NCBI GenBank assembly: GCA_024195265.1
Contig: JAJLRJ010000009.1
Coordinates: 11,884,791 to 11,948,790, forward strand
Length of the DNA: 64,000 nt
From: Dendrophyllia cribrosa
Lineage: Eukaryota; Cnidaria; Anthozoa; Scleractinia; Dendrophylliidae
Direction: 5' to 3'
Shown here: one piece after another, positions 45,678 to 57,869 of the stretch
How the letters are laid out: every line of letters begins with the position of its first letter
How positions within the stretch are numbered: position 1 is the first letter of the stretch
The notes under the pieces: model-generated
The model's input: only the letters and a program-made list of their open reading frames with translations
Database searches by the model: none
Told to the model about the DNA's origin: nothing
Position numbers and translations under genes: made by a program

Positions 45678-46469
45678 AGTGATCTTTCGGCGGGTGATCC
45701 TCTGACGGGTGATCTTTTAGCGGGTGATCCTCTGACGGGTGATCCTCTGACGGGTGATCTTTTTGTGGGTGGACCTCTGACGGGTGGTCTTTTGGGGGGT
45801 GGTCCTTTGACCGGTGATCTTTTGGCGGGTGATCCTCTGCCTGGTGATCTTTTGGTGGGTGGACCTCCGACGGGTGATCTTTTGGGGGTTGGACCTTTGA
45901 CGGGCGATCTTTTGGCGGGTGATCCTCTGACGGGTGATCTTTTATGGGGTTATCCTTTGACGGGTTATCTTTTATCGGGTGATCCTCTGACTGGTGATCC
46001 TCTGACGGGTGATCTTTTGGTGGGTGGACCTCTGACGGGTAAACTTTTGGCGGATCATCCTATGAAGATTGATCTTTTGGAGGGTGATCCTCTGACGGGT
46101 AATCTTTTGGCGGGTTTTCCTCAGATGGGTGATCTTTTGGCGGGTGATCTTTTGGCAGGTGATCCTTTGACGGGTGATTTTTATGCGCGTGATCTTTTGG
46201 CGGCTGATCTTCTGACGGGTAATCTTTTAGCGGTTGATGTTTTGGCGGGTGATCCTCTGACGAGTGTTCTTTTGGTTGGTATTCTTTTGGCGGGAGATGT
46301 TTTGACTGGTGATCGTTTGGCGGGTTATCCTATGACGGGTGATATTTTGGCGGGTGATCGTCTGACGGGTGATCTTTTGGCGGGTGATCCTCTGACGGGT
46401 GATCTTTTAGCGGGTGTACTTCTAAGGGGTGATCCTTTGACGGTGATCGTTTGGCGGGTGATCCTCTGA
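45606..46469 (+). pseudogene. Frameshifted cassette, third copy of 2,273-3,136
   Basis: Identical translation and identical missing base to the two copies in 1-10,772. Confidence 0.35.
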
Positions 46470-46532
46470 CGGGTGATCTATTAGCGGGTGATATTCTGAC
46501 GGCTGATCTTTCGGCAGGTGATCCTCTGACCC

Positions 46533-46817
46533 ATCAAAGGCCGCGGGTCTGACTTTCATTAGCCTCCGTGTAGGTACTTCCTATATGCTTTTGATCCACT
46601 GTATTAAAACTTAACACAATACATGGCAAGGCTTGAGTAATTACTGAGTCCTTAATTTAAGTGTCGTACAGTCGTGTATGGTATCTAGATCTATCCAATT
46701 TCATAGATTGCCCGCCACTTTATTTCTCCCCGGCTGCAAGCACTAAATGTATGTAGCTCTATCATCCAAACGCTTTTGCATTGATCAAAATATCTTACTC
46801 ATATCGGACGTGAAAAG
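46533..46817. repeat. Linker L36
   Basis: Duplicate of L3 and L7. Confidence 0.9.
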
Positions 46818-47125
46818 AGTGATCTTTCGGCGGGTGATCCTCTGACGGGTGATCTTTTGGCGGGTGGTCCTCTGACCGGTGATCTTTTGGCGGGTGATCC
46901 TCTGACGGGTGATCTTTTGGCGGGTGGTCCTCTGATGGGTAATCTTTTGGCGGGCGATCCTCTGACGGGTGATCTTTTGGCGGGTGAATCTTTGACGGAT
47001 TATCTTTTAGCGGGTGATCCTCTGACGTGAAAGGAGTGACCTTTTGGCGGGTGATGCTCTGAAAGGTGATCTTTTGGCGGGTGATACTTTGACGGGTTAT
47101 CTTTCGGCGGGTGATCCTCTGACCC

Positions 47126-47419
47126 GCCAAAGGCCGCGGGTTTGTGTTTCATTAACCTACGTGTAGGTACTCCATGTAAGTGTTTGATCCACTGTATTCA
47201 AACATAACACAATACATGGCAAGGCTTGAGTAATTACTGAGTCGCTAATTTAAGTGTAATTTAGTCGTACAGTCGTGTATAGTATCTAGATCTATCTAAT
47301 TTCATCGATTGCGCGCCACTTTATTTCTCCCCGGCTGCAAGAACTAAATGTATGTCGCCCTATTATCCAAACGCTTTTGCATTGATGAAAATAACCTACC
47401 TCAGATCACACGTGAAAGG
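47126..47419. repeat. Linker L37
   Basis: Duplicate of L4 and L8, with the same GTAAGT donor-like site. Confidence 0.9.
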
Positions 47420-47611
47420 AGTGATCTTTTGGAAGGTGATTCTTTGACGGGTGATCTTTTGATGGGTGGTCCTCTGACTGGTTACCGTTTGGCGGGTGAT
47501 GCTCTGACGGGTGATCTTTTAGCGGGTGATACTCTGACGGGTTATCTTTCGGCGGGTGATCCTCTGACGCGCCAAAGGCCGCGGGTGTGTCGTTCATTAA
47601 CCTACGTGTAG
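47348..47611 (+). CDS. Candidate short cassette ORF (87 aa), third copy of 4,015
   Basis: Same translation as at 4,015 and 7,272. Confidence 0.25.
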   Translation: MYVALLSKRFCIDENNLPQITRERSDLLEGDSLTGDLLMGGPLTGYRLAGDALTGDLLAGDTLTGYLSAGDPLTRQRPRVCRSLTYV

Positions 47612-47862
47612 GTACTCCATGTAAGCTTTTAATCCACTGCATTCAAACTAAACACAATACATGGCAAGACTTGAGTAATTACTGAGTCGTTAATTTAAGT
47701 GTAATTTAGTCGTACAGTCGTGTATATTATCTAGATCTAGCTAATTTCATAGATTGCGCGCCAGTTTTTTTCCCCGGCTGCAAGCATTAAATGTATGTCG
47801 CCCTATCATCCAAACGCTTTTGCATTGATCAAAATATCTTACCTCAGATCACACGTGAAAGG
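47571..47862. repeat. Linker L38
   Basis: Duplicate of L5 and L9. Confidence 0.9.
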
Positions 47863-48663
47863 ATTGATCTTTTGGAAGGTGATCCTCTGACGGGTTATCT
47901 TTTTATGGGTGGTCCTCTGACGGGTGATCTTTTGGCGGGTGATCCTCTGACGGGTGATCTTTTGGCGGGTGATCCTCCGACGGGTGATCTTTTGTTGGGT
48001 GGTCCTCTGACGGGTGATCTTTTGACGGGTGATCCTCTGACGGGTGATCTTTTGGCCGGTGATCCTGTGACGGGTGATATTTTGGTGGGTGGTCCTCTGG
48101 CGGGTGATCGTTTGGCGGGTTATCCTCTGACGGGTGATATTCTGAGGGGTGATTCTCTGACGGGTGATCTTTTGGCGGGTGATCCTCTGACGGGTAATCT
48201 TTTGGCGGGTGATCCTCTTACGGGTGATCTTTTGGTGGCTGATCTTCTGACGGGTGATCTTTTAGCGGATGGTCCTCTAACGGGTGTTCTTTTGGCGGGT
48301 GACCCTCCGACGGGTGGTCTTTTGGGGGGTGATCCTCTGACGGGTGTTTTTCTAAGGGGTCATGTTTTGATGGGTGATCCTCTGACGGGTGATCTTTTAG
48401 TGGGCGGTCCTCTGACTGGTGAACTTTTTTCGGGTGATCCTCTGACGGGCGGTCTTTTGGTGGGTGGTCCTCTGACGGGTGATCTTTTGGCGGGTGACAC
48501 TATGACGGGTGATCTTTTAGCGGGTGTACTTCTAAGGGGTGATCCTTTGACGCGTGATCGTTTGGCGGGTGAAACTCTGACGGGTTATCTTATTGCGGGT
48601 GATACTCTGACGGATGATCTTTCGGCGGGTCATCCTCTGATCCGCCAAAGGCCGCGGGTCTGA
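47791..48663 (+). CDS. Candidate cassette ORF (290 aa), third copy of 4,458
   Basis: Intact like its relatives, with the HPLIRQRPRV tail of the 7,715 copy. Three intact copies of the same 290-codon frame exist, but they are so recent that this says little about selection. Confidence 0.35.
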   Translation: MYVALSSKRFCIDQNILPQITRERIDLLEGDPLTGYLFMGGPLTGDLLAGDPLTGDLLAGDPPTGDLLLGGPLTGDLLTGDPLTGDLLAGDPVTGDILVGGPLAGDRLAGYPLTGDILRGDSLTGDLLAGDPLTGNLLAGDPLTGDLLVADLLTGDLLADGPLTGVLLAGDPPTGGLLGGDPLTGVFLRGHVLMGDPLTGDLLVGGPLTGELFSGDPLTGGLLVGGPLTGDLLAGDTMTGDLLAGVLLRGDPLTRDRLAGETLTGYLIAGDTLTDDLSAGHPLIRQRPRV

Positions 48664-48936
48664 CGGTCAATAACCTACGTGTAGGTACTCCATGTAAGCT
48701 TTTGACACACTGTATTCAAATTTAAGACAATACATGGCAAGTCTTAAGTAATTACTGAGTCGTTAGTTTAAGTGTAATTTAGTCGTACAGTCGTGTATAG
48801 TATCTAGATCTATCTAATTTCACAGATTGCGCGCCACTTTTTTTTCCCCGGCTGCAAGAACTAAATGTATGTCGCCCTATTATCCAAACGCTTTTGCATT
48901 GATGAAAATATCTTACCTCAGATCACACGTGAAAGG
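48644..48936. repeat. Linker L39
   Basis: Duplicate of L10. Confidence 0.9.
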
Positions 48937-49098
48937 AGTGATCTTTTGGCGGGTGATCCTCTGACGGATTACCGTTTGGCGGGTGATGCTCTGACGGGTG
49001 ATCTTTTGGCGAGTGATACTCTGACGGGTTATCTTTCGGCGAGTGATCCTCTGACACGCCAAAGGCCGCGGGTCTGTCGTTCATTAACCTACGTGTAG
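48865..49098 (+). CDS. Candidate short cassette ORF (77 aa), copy of 8,789
   Basis: Same translation as at 8,789. It is followed by a copy of the truncated cassette of 9,203 (about 49,279-49,458). Confidence 0.25.
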   Translation: MYVALLSKRFCIDENILPQITRERSDLLAGDPLTDYRLAGDALTGDLLASDTLTGYLSASDPLTRQRPRVCRSLTYV

Positions 49099-49350
49099 GT
49101 ACTCCATGGAAGCTTTTGATCCACTGTATTCAAACTAAACACAATACATGGCAAGACTTGAGTATTTACTGAGTCGTTAGTTTAAGTGTAATTTAGTCGT
49201 ACAGTCGTGTATATTATCTAGATCTATCTAATTTCAAAGATTGCGCGCCACTCTTTTTTCCCCGGCTGCAAGCATTAAATGTATGTCGCCCTATCATCCA
49301 AACGCTTTTCCATTGATCAAAATATCTTACCTCAGATCACACGTGAAAGG
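49058..49350. repeat. Linker L40
   Basis: Duplicate of L11. Confidence 0.9.
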
Positions 49351-50157
49351 ATTGATCTTTTGGAAGGTGATCCTCTGACGGGTTATCTTTTGGTGGGTGG
49401 TCCTCTGATGTGTGATCTTTTAGCGGGTGATCCTCTCACGGGTGATCTTTTCTCGTGATCCTCTGATGGGTAATCTTTTGGTGGGTGCTCCTCTGACGGG
49501 TGATCGTTTGGCGGGTGATCCTCTGACGGGTGATCGTTTGGTTTGTGGTTCTGTGACGGGTGATGTTTTGGCGTGTGATCCTCTGACGGGTGATCTTGTA
49601 AGGGGTGATCCTCTGACGGGTGATCTTTTGGCGGGTGATCCTCTTACGGGTAATCTTTTGGCCGGTGATCCTCTGACGGGTGATCTTTTGGCGGGTGATC
49701 ATCTGACGGGTAATCTTTTGGCGGGTGATCCTCTTATGGGTGATCTTTTGGCGGCTGATCTTCTGACAGGTTACCTTTTAGCGGATGGTCCTCTAACGGG
49801 TGTTCTTTAGGCGGGTGACCCTCTGACGGGTGGTGTTTTGTCGGGTTATCCTCTGACGGGTGTTCTTCTAAGGGGTGATGTTTTGATGGGTGATCCTCCG
49901 ACAGGTGATCTTTTAGTGGCGGTCCTCTGACTGGTGATCTTTTTCCGGTGATCCTCCGACGGGCGGTCTTTTGGTGGGTGGTCCTCTGACGGGTGATCTT
50001 TTGTCGGGTAACACTATGACGGGTGATCTTTTAGCGGGTGTACTTCTAAGGGGTGATCCTTTGACGCGTGATCATTTGGCGGGTGATCCTCTGACGGGTT
50101 ATCTTATGGCGGGTGATACTCTGACTGGTGATCTTTCGGCGGGTCATCCTCTGGTCC

Positions 50158-50472
50158 GCCAAAGGCCGCGGGTCTGACGTTCATTAGCCTACGTGTAGGT
50201 ACTCCATGTAAGCTTTTGACACACTTTATTCAAATTTAACACAATACATGGCAAGGCTTGAGTAATTACTGAGTCGTTAGTTTAAGTGTAATTTAGTCGT
50301 ACAGTCGTGTATAGTATCTAGATCTATCTAATTTCATAGATTGCGCGCCACTTTATTTCTCCCCGGCTGCAAGAACTAGATGTAAACTGTAAACTGTAAA
50401 CTGTATGTCGCCCTATTATCCACACGCTTTCGCATTGTTCAAAATATCTTACCTCACATCACACGTGAAAGG
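50158..50472. repeat. Linker L41
   Basis: Duplicate of L12, including the TAAACTG triplication (about 50,383-50,405). Confidence 0.9.
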
Positions 50473-50906
50473 AGTGATCTTTTGGAAGGTGATTCTCTGA
50501 CGGGTTATCTTTTGGTGGGTGGTCCTTTGACGTGTGATCTTTTGGTGGGTGGTCCTCTGACTAATGTTCTTTTGGCGGGTGATCCTCTGACGGTGACTTT
50601 TAGCGGGTAATCCTCTCACGGGTGATCTTTTAAGAGGTGATCCTCTGACGGGTGATCTTTTGGCGGGTGATCCTCTGACGGGTTATCTTTTAGCGGGTGA
50701 TCCTCTGAAGGGTGATCTTTTGGCGGGTGATCCTCTGACGGGTTATCGTTTGACGGTTGATGCTCTGACGGGTGATCTTTTGGCGGGTGATACTCCTCAG
50801 ATCACACGTGAAAGGAGTGATCTTTTGGCGGGTGATCCTCTGACGGGTTACCGTTTGGCGGGTTATGCTCTGACATGTGATCTTTTGGCGGGTGATCCTC
50901 TGACCC

Positions 50907-51200
50907 ACCAAAGGCCGCGGGTTTGTCTTTCATTAACCTACGTGTAGGTACTCTATGTAAGCTTTTGATCCACTGTATTCAAACATAACACAATACATGG
51001 CAAGGCTTGAGCAATTACTGAGTCGCTAATTTAAGTGTAATTTAGTCGTACAGTCGTGTATAGTACCTAGATCTATCTAATTTCATAGATTTTGCGCCAC
51101 TTTATTTCTCCCCGGCTGCAAGAACTAAATGTATGTCGCCCTATTATCCACCCGCTTTCGCATTGTTCAAAATATCTTACCTCAGATCACACGTAAAAGG
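50907..51200. repeat. Linker L42
   Basis: Has TAGTACCTAG for TAGTATCTAG and CACGTAAAAGG at the end, so the E-box is lost. Confidence 0.9.
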
Positions 51201-51422
51201 AGTGATCTTTTGGAAGGTGATTCTCTGACGGGTTATCTTTTGGTGGGTGGTCCTTTGACGGGTGATCTTTTGGTGGGTGGTCCTCTGACTGGTTACCGTT
51301 TGGCGGGTGATGCTCTGACGGGTGATCTTTTAGCGGGTGATACTTTGACGGGTTATCTTTCGGCGGGTGATCCTCTGACCCGCCAAAGGCCGCGGGTCTG
51401 TCGTTCATTAACCTACGTGTAG
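51129..51422 (+). CDS. Candidate cassette ORF (97 aa)
   Basis: Complete, head MYVALLSTRFRIVQNILPQI then RKRSDLLEG, about 11 pentads, tail RQRPRVCRSLTYV. The head subtype is shared with 20,316. Confidence 0.25.
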   Translation: MYVALLSTRFRIVQNILPQITRKRSDLLEGDSLTGYLLVGGPLTGDLLVGGPLTGYRLAGDALTGDLLAGDTLTGYLSAGDPLTRQRPRVCRSLTYV

Positions 51423-51673
51423 GTACTTCATGTAAGCTTTTAATCCACTGTATTCAAACTAAACACAATACATGGCAAGACTTGAGTAATTACTGAGTCG
51501 TTAATGTAAGTGTAATTTAGTCGTACAGTCGTGTATATTATCTAGCTCTATCTAATTTCATAGATTGCGCGCCAGTTTTTTTCCCCGGCTGCAAGCATTA
51601 AATGTATGTCGCCCTATCATCCAAACGCTTTTGCATTGATCAAAATATCTTACCTCAGATCACACGTGAAAGG
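51382..51673. repeat. Linker L43
   Basis: Full length. Carries taatgtaagtg and tatctagctc, both shared with L23. Confidence 0.9.
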
Positions 51674-52468
51674 ATTGATCTTTTGGAAGGTGATCCTCTG
51701 ACGGGTTATCTTTTGATGGTGGTCCTCTGACGGGTGATCTTTTGGCGGGTGATCCTCTGACGGGTGATCTTTTGGCGGGTGATCCTCTGACGGGTGATCT
51801 TTTGTTGGGTGGTCCTCTGACGGGTGATCTTTTGACGGGTGATCCTCTGACGGGTGATCTTTTGGTGGGTGGTCCTCTGGCGGGTGATCGTTTGGCGTGT
51901 TATCCTCTGACGGGTGATCTTCTGAGGTGTGATTCTCTGACGGGTGATCTTTTGGCGGGTGATCCTCTGACGTGTAATCTTTTGGCGGGTGATCCTCTTA
52001 CGGGTGATCTTTTGGCGGGTGCTCTTTTCGCGGGTGATTGTATGACGGGTGATCTTTTGGTGGCTGATCTTCTGACGGGTGAACTTTTAGCGGATGGTTC
52101 TCTAACGAGTGTTCTTTAGGCGGGTGACCCTCTGACGGGTAGTCTTTTGGCGGGTGATCCTCTGACGGGTGTTCTTCTAAGGGGTGATGTTTTGATGGGT
52201 GATCCTCTGACGGGTGATCTTTTAGTGGGCGGTCCTCTGACAGGTGATCTTTTTTCGGGTGATCCCTTGACGGGCGGTCTTTTGGTGGGTGGTCCTCTGA
52301 CGGGTGATCTTTTGGCGAGTGACACTATGACGGGTGATCTTTTAGCGGGTGTACTTCTAAGGGGTGATCCTTTGACGCGTGATCGTTTGGCGGGTGATCC
52401 TCTGACGGGTTATCTTATGACGGGTAATACTCTGACGGGTCATCTTTCGGCGGGTCATCCTCAGATCC

Positions 52469-52761
52469 GCCAAAGGCCGCGGGTCTGACGTGCATTAGCC
52501 TACGTGTAGGTACTCCATGTAAGCTTTTGACACACTGTATTTAAATTTTACACAATACATGGCAAGGCTTGAGTAATTACTGAGTCGTTACTTCAAGTGT
52601 AATTTAGACGTACAGTCGTGTATAGTATCTAGATCTATCTAATTTCATAGATTGCGCGCCACTTTATTTCTCCCCGGCGGTAAGCAATAAATGTATGTCG
52701 CCCTATCATCCAAACTTTTTTGCTTTGATCAAAATGTCTTACTCATATCAGACGTGAAAGG
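52469..52761. repeat. Linker L44
   Basis: Same ggcggtaagcaataaatg and aacttttttgctttg subtype as L24; frame-breaking end. Confidence 0.9.
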
Positions 52762-53665
52762 AGTGATCTTTTGGCGGGTGATCCTCTGACCGGTGATCTT
52801 TTGATGGGTGGTCTTCTGACGTGTGATCTTTTGGCGGGTGATCCTCTGACGGGTGATCTTTTGGCGGGTGATCCTTTGACGGGTTATCTTTTAGCGTGTG
52901 ATCGTCTGACGGGTGATCTTTTCGCGTGATCCTCTGATGGGTAATCTTTTGGTGGGTGCTCCTCTGACGGTTTATCTTTTGGCGGGTGACCCTCTGACGG
53001 GTGATCTTATGGTGGGTGATCCTCTGACGAGTGATCTTCTAAGGGGTGAGGTATTGATGGGTGGTCGTCCTCTGACAGGTGATCTTTTGGCGGGTCATCC
53101 TCTGACGGGTAATCTTTTGGCGGGTGATCTTTTGGCGGGTGAAGCTGTGACGGGTGATGTTTTGGCGGGTGATCTTTTGGCGGGTGATCCTATGACGCGT
53201 GATCTTTTCGTGGCTGATCCTCTGACGGGTGATCTTTTAGCGGATGGTCCACTGACGAGTGATCTTTTGGCGGGTTTTCTTCTGACGGGCGATCTTTTGG
53301 CGGGTTATCCTCTGACAGGTGATCTTTTGGCAGGTGTTCGTCTGACGGTTGATCTTTTGCATTGATCAAAATATCTTATCTCAGATAACACGTGAAAGGA
53401 GTGATCTTTTGGCGGGTGATCCTCTGATTGGTGATCTTTTGGTGGGTGGTCCTCTCACGGGTGATCTTTTGGCGGGTGACCCTCTGACGGGTGATCTTTT
53501 GGCGGGTGATCCTCTGACTGGTGATCTTCTAAGGGGTGATCTTTTGGCGGGTTTTCCTCTCACGGGTGATCTTTTGGCGGGCCGTGTTCCTCTGACAGGT
53601 GATATTTTTACAGGTGATCCTCTCACGGTTGTTCTTCTAAGGGTGATCCTCTGACGGGTGATCTT

Positions 53666-56600
53666 TTGACGGGTTTTTCTCTGATGGGTGATCTTTTGAC
53701 TGGTAATCCTCTGACTGGTGATCTTTTGGTCGGTGGTCCTCTGACGGTTTATCTTTTGGTGGGTGATCCTCTGATGGGTGATCTTTTAGCGGGTGTACTT
53801 CTTAGGGGTGTTCCTCTAACGGGTGATCGTTTGGCGGGTGATCCTCTGACGGGTGATCTTTTGGTGGATGGTTCTCTGGCGGGTGATTTTTTGGCGGGTG
53901 ATATTCTGACGGGTAATCTTTTGACGGGTGATTCTCTGACGGGTGATCTTTTGGCGGGTGATCCTCTGACGGGTGATATTTTGGTGGGTGGTCCTCTGGC
54001 GGGTGATCGTTTGGCGGGTTATCCTCTGACGGGTGATCTTCTGAGGGGTGATTCTCTGACGGGTGATCTTTTGGCGGGTGATCCTCTGACGGGTAATCTT
54101 TTGGTGGGTGATCCTCCTACGGGTGACCTTTTGGCGGGTGCTCTTTTCGCGGGTGATGCTATGACGGGTGATCTTTTGGTGGCTGATCTTCTGACGGGTG
54201 ATCTTTTAGCGGGTGTACTTCTAAGGGGTGATCCTCTGACGGGTGATCTTTTGGCGGGTTATCTTGTGGCGGGTGATCCTATGACGGGTGTTCTTTTCTT
54301 GGCAGATCTTCTGACGGGTGATCTTTTACCGGGTTTTTCCCTGACGTGTGATCTTTTGGCGGGTGATCCTCTGACGGGTGATATTTTGCTTGGTGGTCCT
54401 CTGACGGGTAATCCTTTGACGGGTGATCTTTTGGCGGGTGAAGCTGTGACGGGTGATTTTTTGGTGGGTGATCTTTTGGCGGGTGATCCTCTGACGGGTG
54501 ATATTTTGCCGGGTGATCTTTTGCCCGGTGATCCTATGACGGGTGATCTTTTCGTGGCTGATCTTCTGACGGGTGATCTTTTAGCGGATGATCCACTGAC
54601 GAGTGATCTTTTGGCGTGTTTTCCTCTGACGGGTGATCTTTTGGCGGGTGATCCTCTGACAGGTGATCTTTTCGCGGGTGTTCCTCTGACGGTTGATCAT
54701 CTAAGAGGTGATCCTCTGACGGGTGATCTTTTGACGGGTTTTTCTCTGACGGGTGATCTTTTGGTGGGTGATCCTCTGACGGGTAATCTTTTGGCGGGTG
54801 ATCCTCCTACGGGTGACCTTTTGGCGGGTGCTCTTTTCGCGGGTGATGCTATGACGGGTGATCTTTTGGTGGCTGATCTTCTGACGGGTGATCTTTTAGC
54901 GGGTGTACTTCTAAGGGGTGATCCTCTGACGGATGATCTTTTGGCGGGTGATCTTGTGGCGGGTGATCCTATGACGGGTGTTCTTTTCTTGGCAGATCTT
55001 CTGACGGGCGATCTTTTACCGGGTTTTTCCCTGACGTGTGATCTTTTGGCGGGTGATCCTCTGACGGGTGATATTTTGCTTGGTGGTCCTCTGACGGGTA
55101 ATCCTTTGACGGGTGATCTTTTGGCGGGTGAAGCTGTGACGGGTGATTTTTTGGTGGGTGATCTTTTGGCGGGTGATCCTCTGACGGGTGATATTTTGCC
55201 GGGTGATCTTTTGCCCGGTGATCCTATGACGGGTGATCTTTTCGTGGCTGATCTTCTGACGGGTGATCTTTTAGCGGATGATCCACTGACGAGTGATCTT
55301 TTGGCGTGTTTTCCTCTGACGGGTGATCTTTTGGCGGGTGATCCTCTGACAGGTGATCTTTTCGCGGGTGTTCCTCTGACGGTTGATCTTCTAAGAGGTG
55401 ATCCTCTGACGGGTGATCTTTTGACGGGTTTTTCTCTGACGGGTGATCTTTTGGTGGGTGATCCTCTGACGGGTAATCTTTTGGCGGGTGATCCTCCTAC
55501 GGGTGACCTTTTGGCGGGTGCTCTTTTCGCGGGTGATGCTATGACGGGTGATCTTTTGGTGGCTGATCTTCTGACGGGTGATCTTTTAGCGGGTGTACTT
55601 CTAAGGGGTGATCCTCTGACGGATGATCTTTTGGCGGGTGATCTTGTGGCGGGTGATCCTATGACGGGTGTTCTTTTCTTGGCAGATCTTCTGACGGGCG
55701 ATCTTTTACCGGGTTTTTCCCTGACGTGTGATCTTTTGGCGGGTGATCCTCTGACGGGTGATATTTTGCTTGGTGGTCCTCTGACGGGTAATCCTTTGAC
55801 GGGTGATCTTTTGGCGGGTGAAGCTGTGACGGGTGATTTTTTGGTGGGTGATCTTTTGGCGGGTGATCCTCTGACGGGTGATATTTTGCCGGGTGATCTT
55901 TTGCCCGGTGATCCTATGACGGGTGATCTTTTCGTGGCTGATCTTCTGACGGGTGATCTTTTAGCGGATGATCCACTGACGAGTGATCTTTTGGCGTGTT
56001 TTCCTCTGACGGGTGATCTTTTGGCGGGTGATCCTCTGACAGGTGATCTTTTCGCGGGTGTTCCTCTGTCGGTTGATCTTCTAAGAGGTGATCCTCTGAC
56101 GGGTGATCTTTTGACGGGTTTTTCTCTGACGGGTGATCTTTTGGTGGGTGGACCTCTGACGGGTGATCTTTTTGGGGGTGGACCTTTGACGGGTGATCTT
56201 TTGGCGGGTGATCCTCTGACGGGTGATCTTTTATGGGGTTATCCTTTGACGGGTTATCTTTTAACGGGTGATCCTCTGACGGGTGATCTTTTGGTGGGTG
56301 GACCTCTGACGGGTGAACTTTTGGCGGGTGATCCTATGAAGATTGATCTTTTGGCGGGTGATCCTCTGACAGGTAATCTTTTGGCGGGTTTTCCTCAGAT
56401 GGTTGATCTTTTGGCGGGTGATCTTTTGGCAGGTGATCCTTTGACGGGTGATTTTGTGGCGCGTGATCTTTTGGCGGCTGATCTTCTGACGGGTAATCTT
56501 TTGGCGGGTGATCTTTTGGCGGGTGATCCTCTGACGAGTGTTTTTTTGGCTGGTATTCTTTTGGCGGGTGATCGTCTGACGGGTGATCTTTTAGCGGGTG

Positions 56601-56737
56601 TACTTTCAAGGGGTGATCCTTTGACGAGTGATTGTTTGACGGGTGATCCTCTGACGGGTGATCTATTAGCGGGTGATATTCTGACGGCTGATCTTTCGGC
56701 AGGTGATCCTCTGACCCATCAAAGGCCGCGGGTCTGA
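53666..56737 (+). other. Longest open pentad run (about 1,020 codons)
   Basis: Uninterrupted for 3,072 nt, through three 690-bp repeats, to LTHQRPRV-TGA. The first in-frame ATG is at 53,684, inside the array (SLMGDLL). The linker remnant at 53,359 provides no usable ATG, and a 1-nt change at about 53,640 separates it from the run. If any array RNA is translated this would give the largest product, roughly 200 pentads, but the lack of a normal head argues against a standard gene. Confidence 0.35.
54071..56140. repeat. 690-bp higher-order repeat, three copies
   Basis: Forty-six 15-mers (230 codons) repeat at about 54,071, 54,761 and 55,451; the marker atcctcctac falls at 54,111, 54,801 and 55,491. 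The copies are nearly identical and frame-compatible, and they make up two thirds of the longest open frame in the window. Confidence 0.9.
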
Positions 56738-57003
56738 CGTTCATTAGCCTCCGTGTAGGTACTCCCTATATGCTTTTGATCCACTGTATCAAAACTTAAC
56801 ACAATACATGGCAAGGCTTGAGTAATTACTGAGTCCTTAATTTAAGTGTCGTACAGTCGTGTATGGTATCTAGATCTATCTAATTTCATAGATTGCGCGC
56901 CACTTTATTTCTCCCCGGCTGCAAGCATTAAATGTATGTCGCTGTATCATCCAATGGCTTTTGCATTGATCAAAATATCTTACATCACATCACACGTGAA
57001 AGA
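56718..57003. repeat. Linker L45
   Basis: Begins with ATCAAAGG like L3, and its 3' part (atcacatcacacgtgaaagaag) is unusually diverged. Confidence 0.9.
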
Positions 57004-57120
57004 AGTGATCTTTTGACGGGTGATCCTCTGATTGGTGATCTTTTGGTGGGTGGTCCTCTGACGGGTGATCTTCTAAGGGGTGATGTTTTGGTGGGTTATC
57101 CTCTGACGGGTAATCTTTAG
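56932..57120 (+). pseudogene. Diverged cassette head with NL-stop (62 aa)
   Basis: The head is the most diverged seen (MYVAVSSNGFCIDQNILHHI). Seven pentads lead to the recurrent TTG-to-TAG change. Confidence 0.3.
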
Positions 57121-57575
57121 GTGGCTGGTCCTCTGATGGATGATCTTTTAGCGGGTGATACTCTGACGGGTGATCTTTTCGCGTGATCCTCTGATGAGTT
57201 ATCTTTAGGTGGATGCTCCTCTGACGGTTTATCTTTTGGCGGGTGATCCTCTGACGGGTGATCTTTTAGCGGGTGTACTTCTCAGGGTTGATCCTCTGAC
57301 GGGTGATCGTTTGGCGGGTGATCCTCTGACGGGTGATCTTTTGACGGGTTTTTCTCTGATGGGTGATCTTTTGGCGGGTAATCCTCTGACGGGTGATCTT
57401 CTAAGGGGTAATGTTTTGGTGGGCGGTCGTCCTCTGACAGGTGATAATTTGGCCGGTGATCCTATGACGGGTGATCTTCTAAGTGGTGATCCTCTGACGG
57501 GTGATCCTCTCACTGGTGAACTTTTGTCGGGATTAACTCTGACCGGTGATCTTTCGGGGGGTGATCCTCTGACCC

Positions 57576-57869
57576 GCCAAAGGCCGCTAGTCTGACGTTC
57601 ATTAGCCTACGTGTAGGTACTCCATTAAAGCTTTTGACCCACTGTATTCAAACTTAACACAATACATGGCAAGGCTTGAGTAATTACTGTGTCGTTAATA
57701 TAAGTGTAATTTAGTCGTACGGTCGTGTATAGTATCTAGATCTATCTAATTTCAAAGATTGCGCGCCACTTTATTTCTCCCCGGCTGCAAGAACTAAATG
57801 TATGTTGCCCTATTATCCAAACGCTTTTGCATTGATGAAAATATCTTACCTCAGATCACAAGTGAAAGG
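57576..57869. repeat. Linker L46 (last)
   Basis: ccatTAAAGC subtype nearest L17, also with CACAAGTG. It is the last linker before the array ends. Confidence 0.9.

Larger units (their letters stand above)
43335..50848. repeat. Large near-identical duplication, copy 2
   Basis: The offset to copy 1 is 43,334 at the left, 43,333 after a 1-nt deletion near 45,337, and 40,076 after the region where copy 1 has an extra 3,257-bp unit. Scattered point differences exist (for example gatcctctg at about 49,577 against gattctctg at about 9,501), so the copies are not literally the same sequence. Confidence 0.9.
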
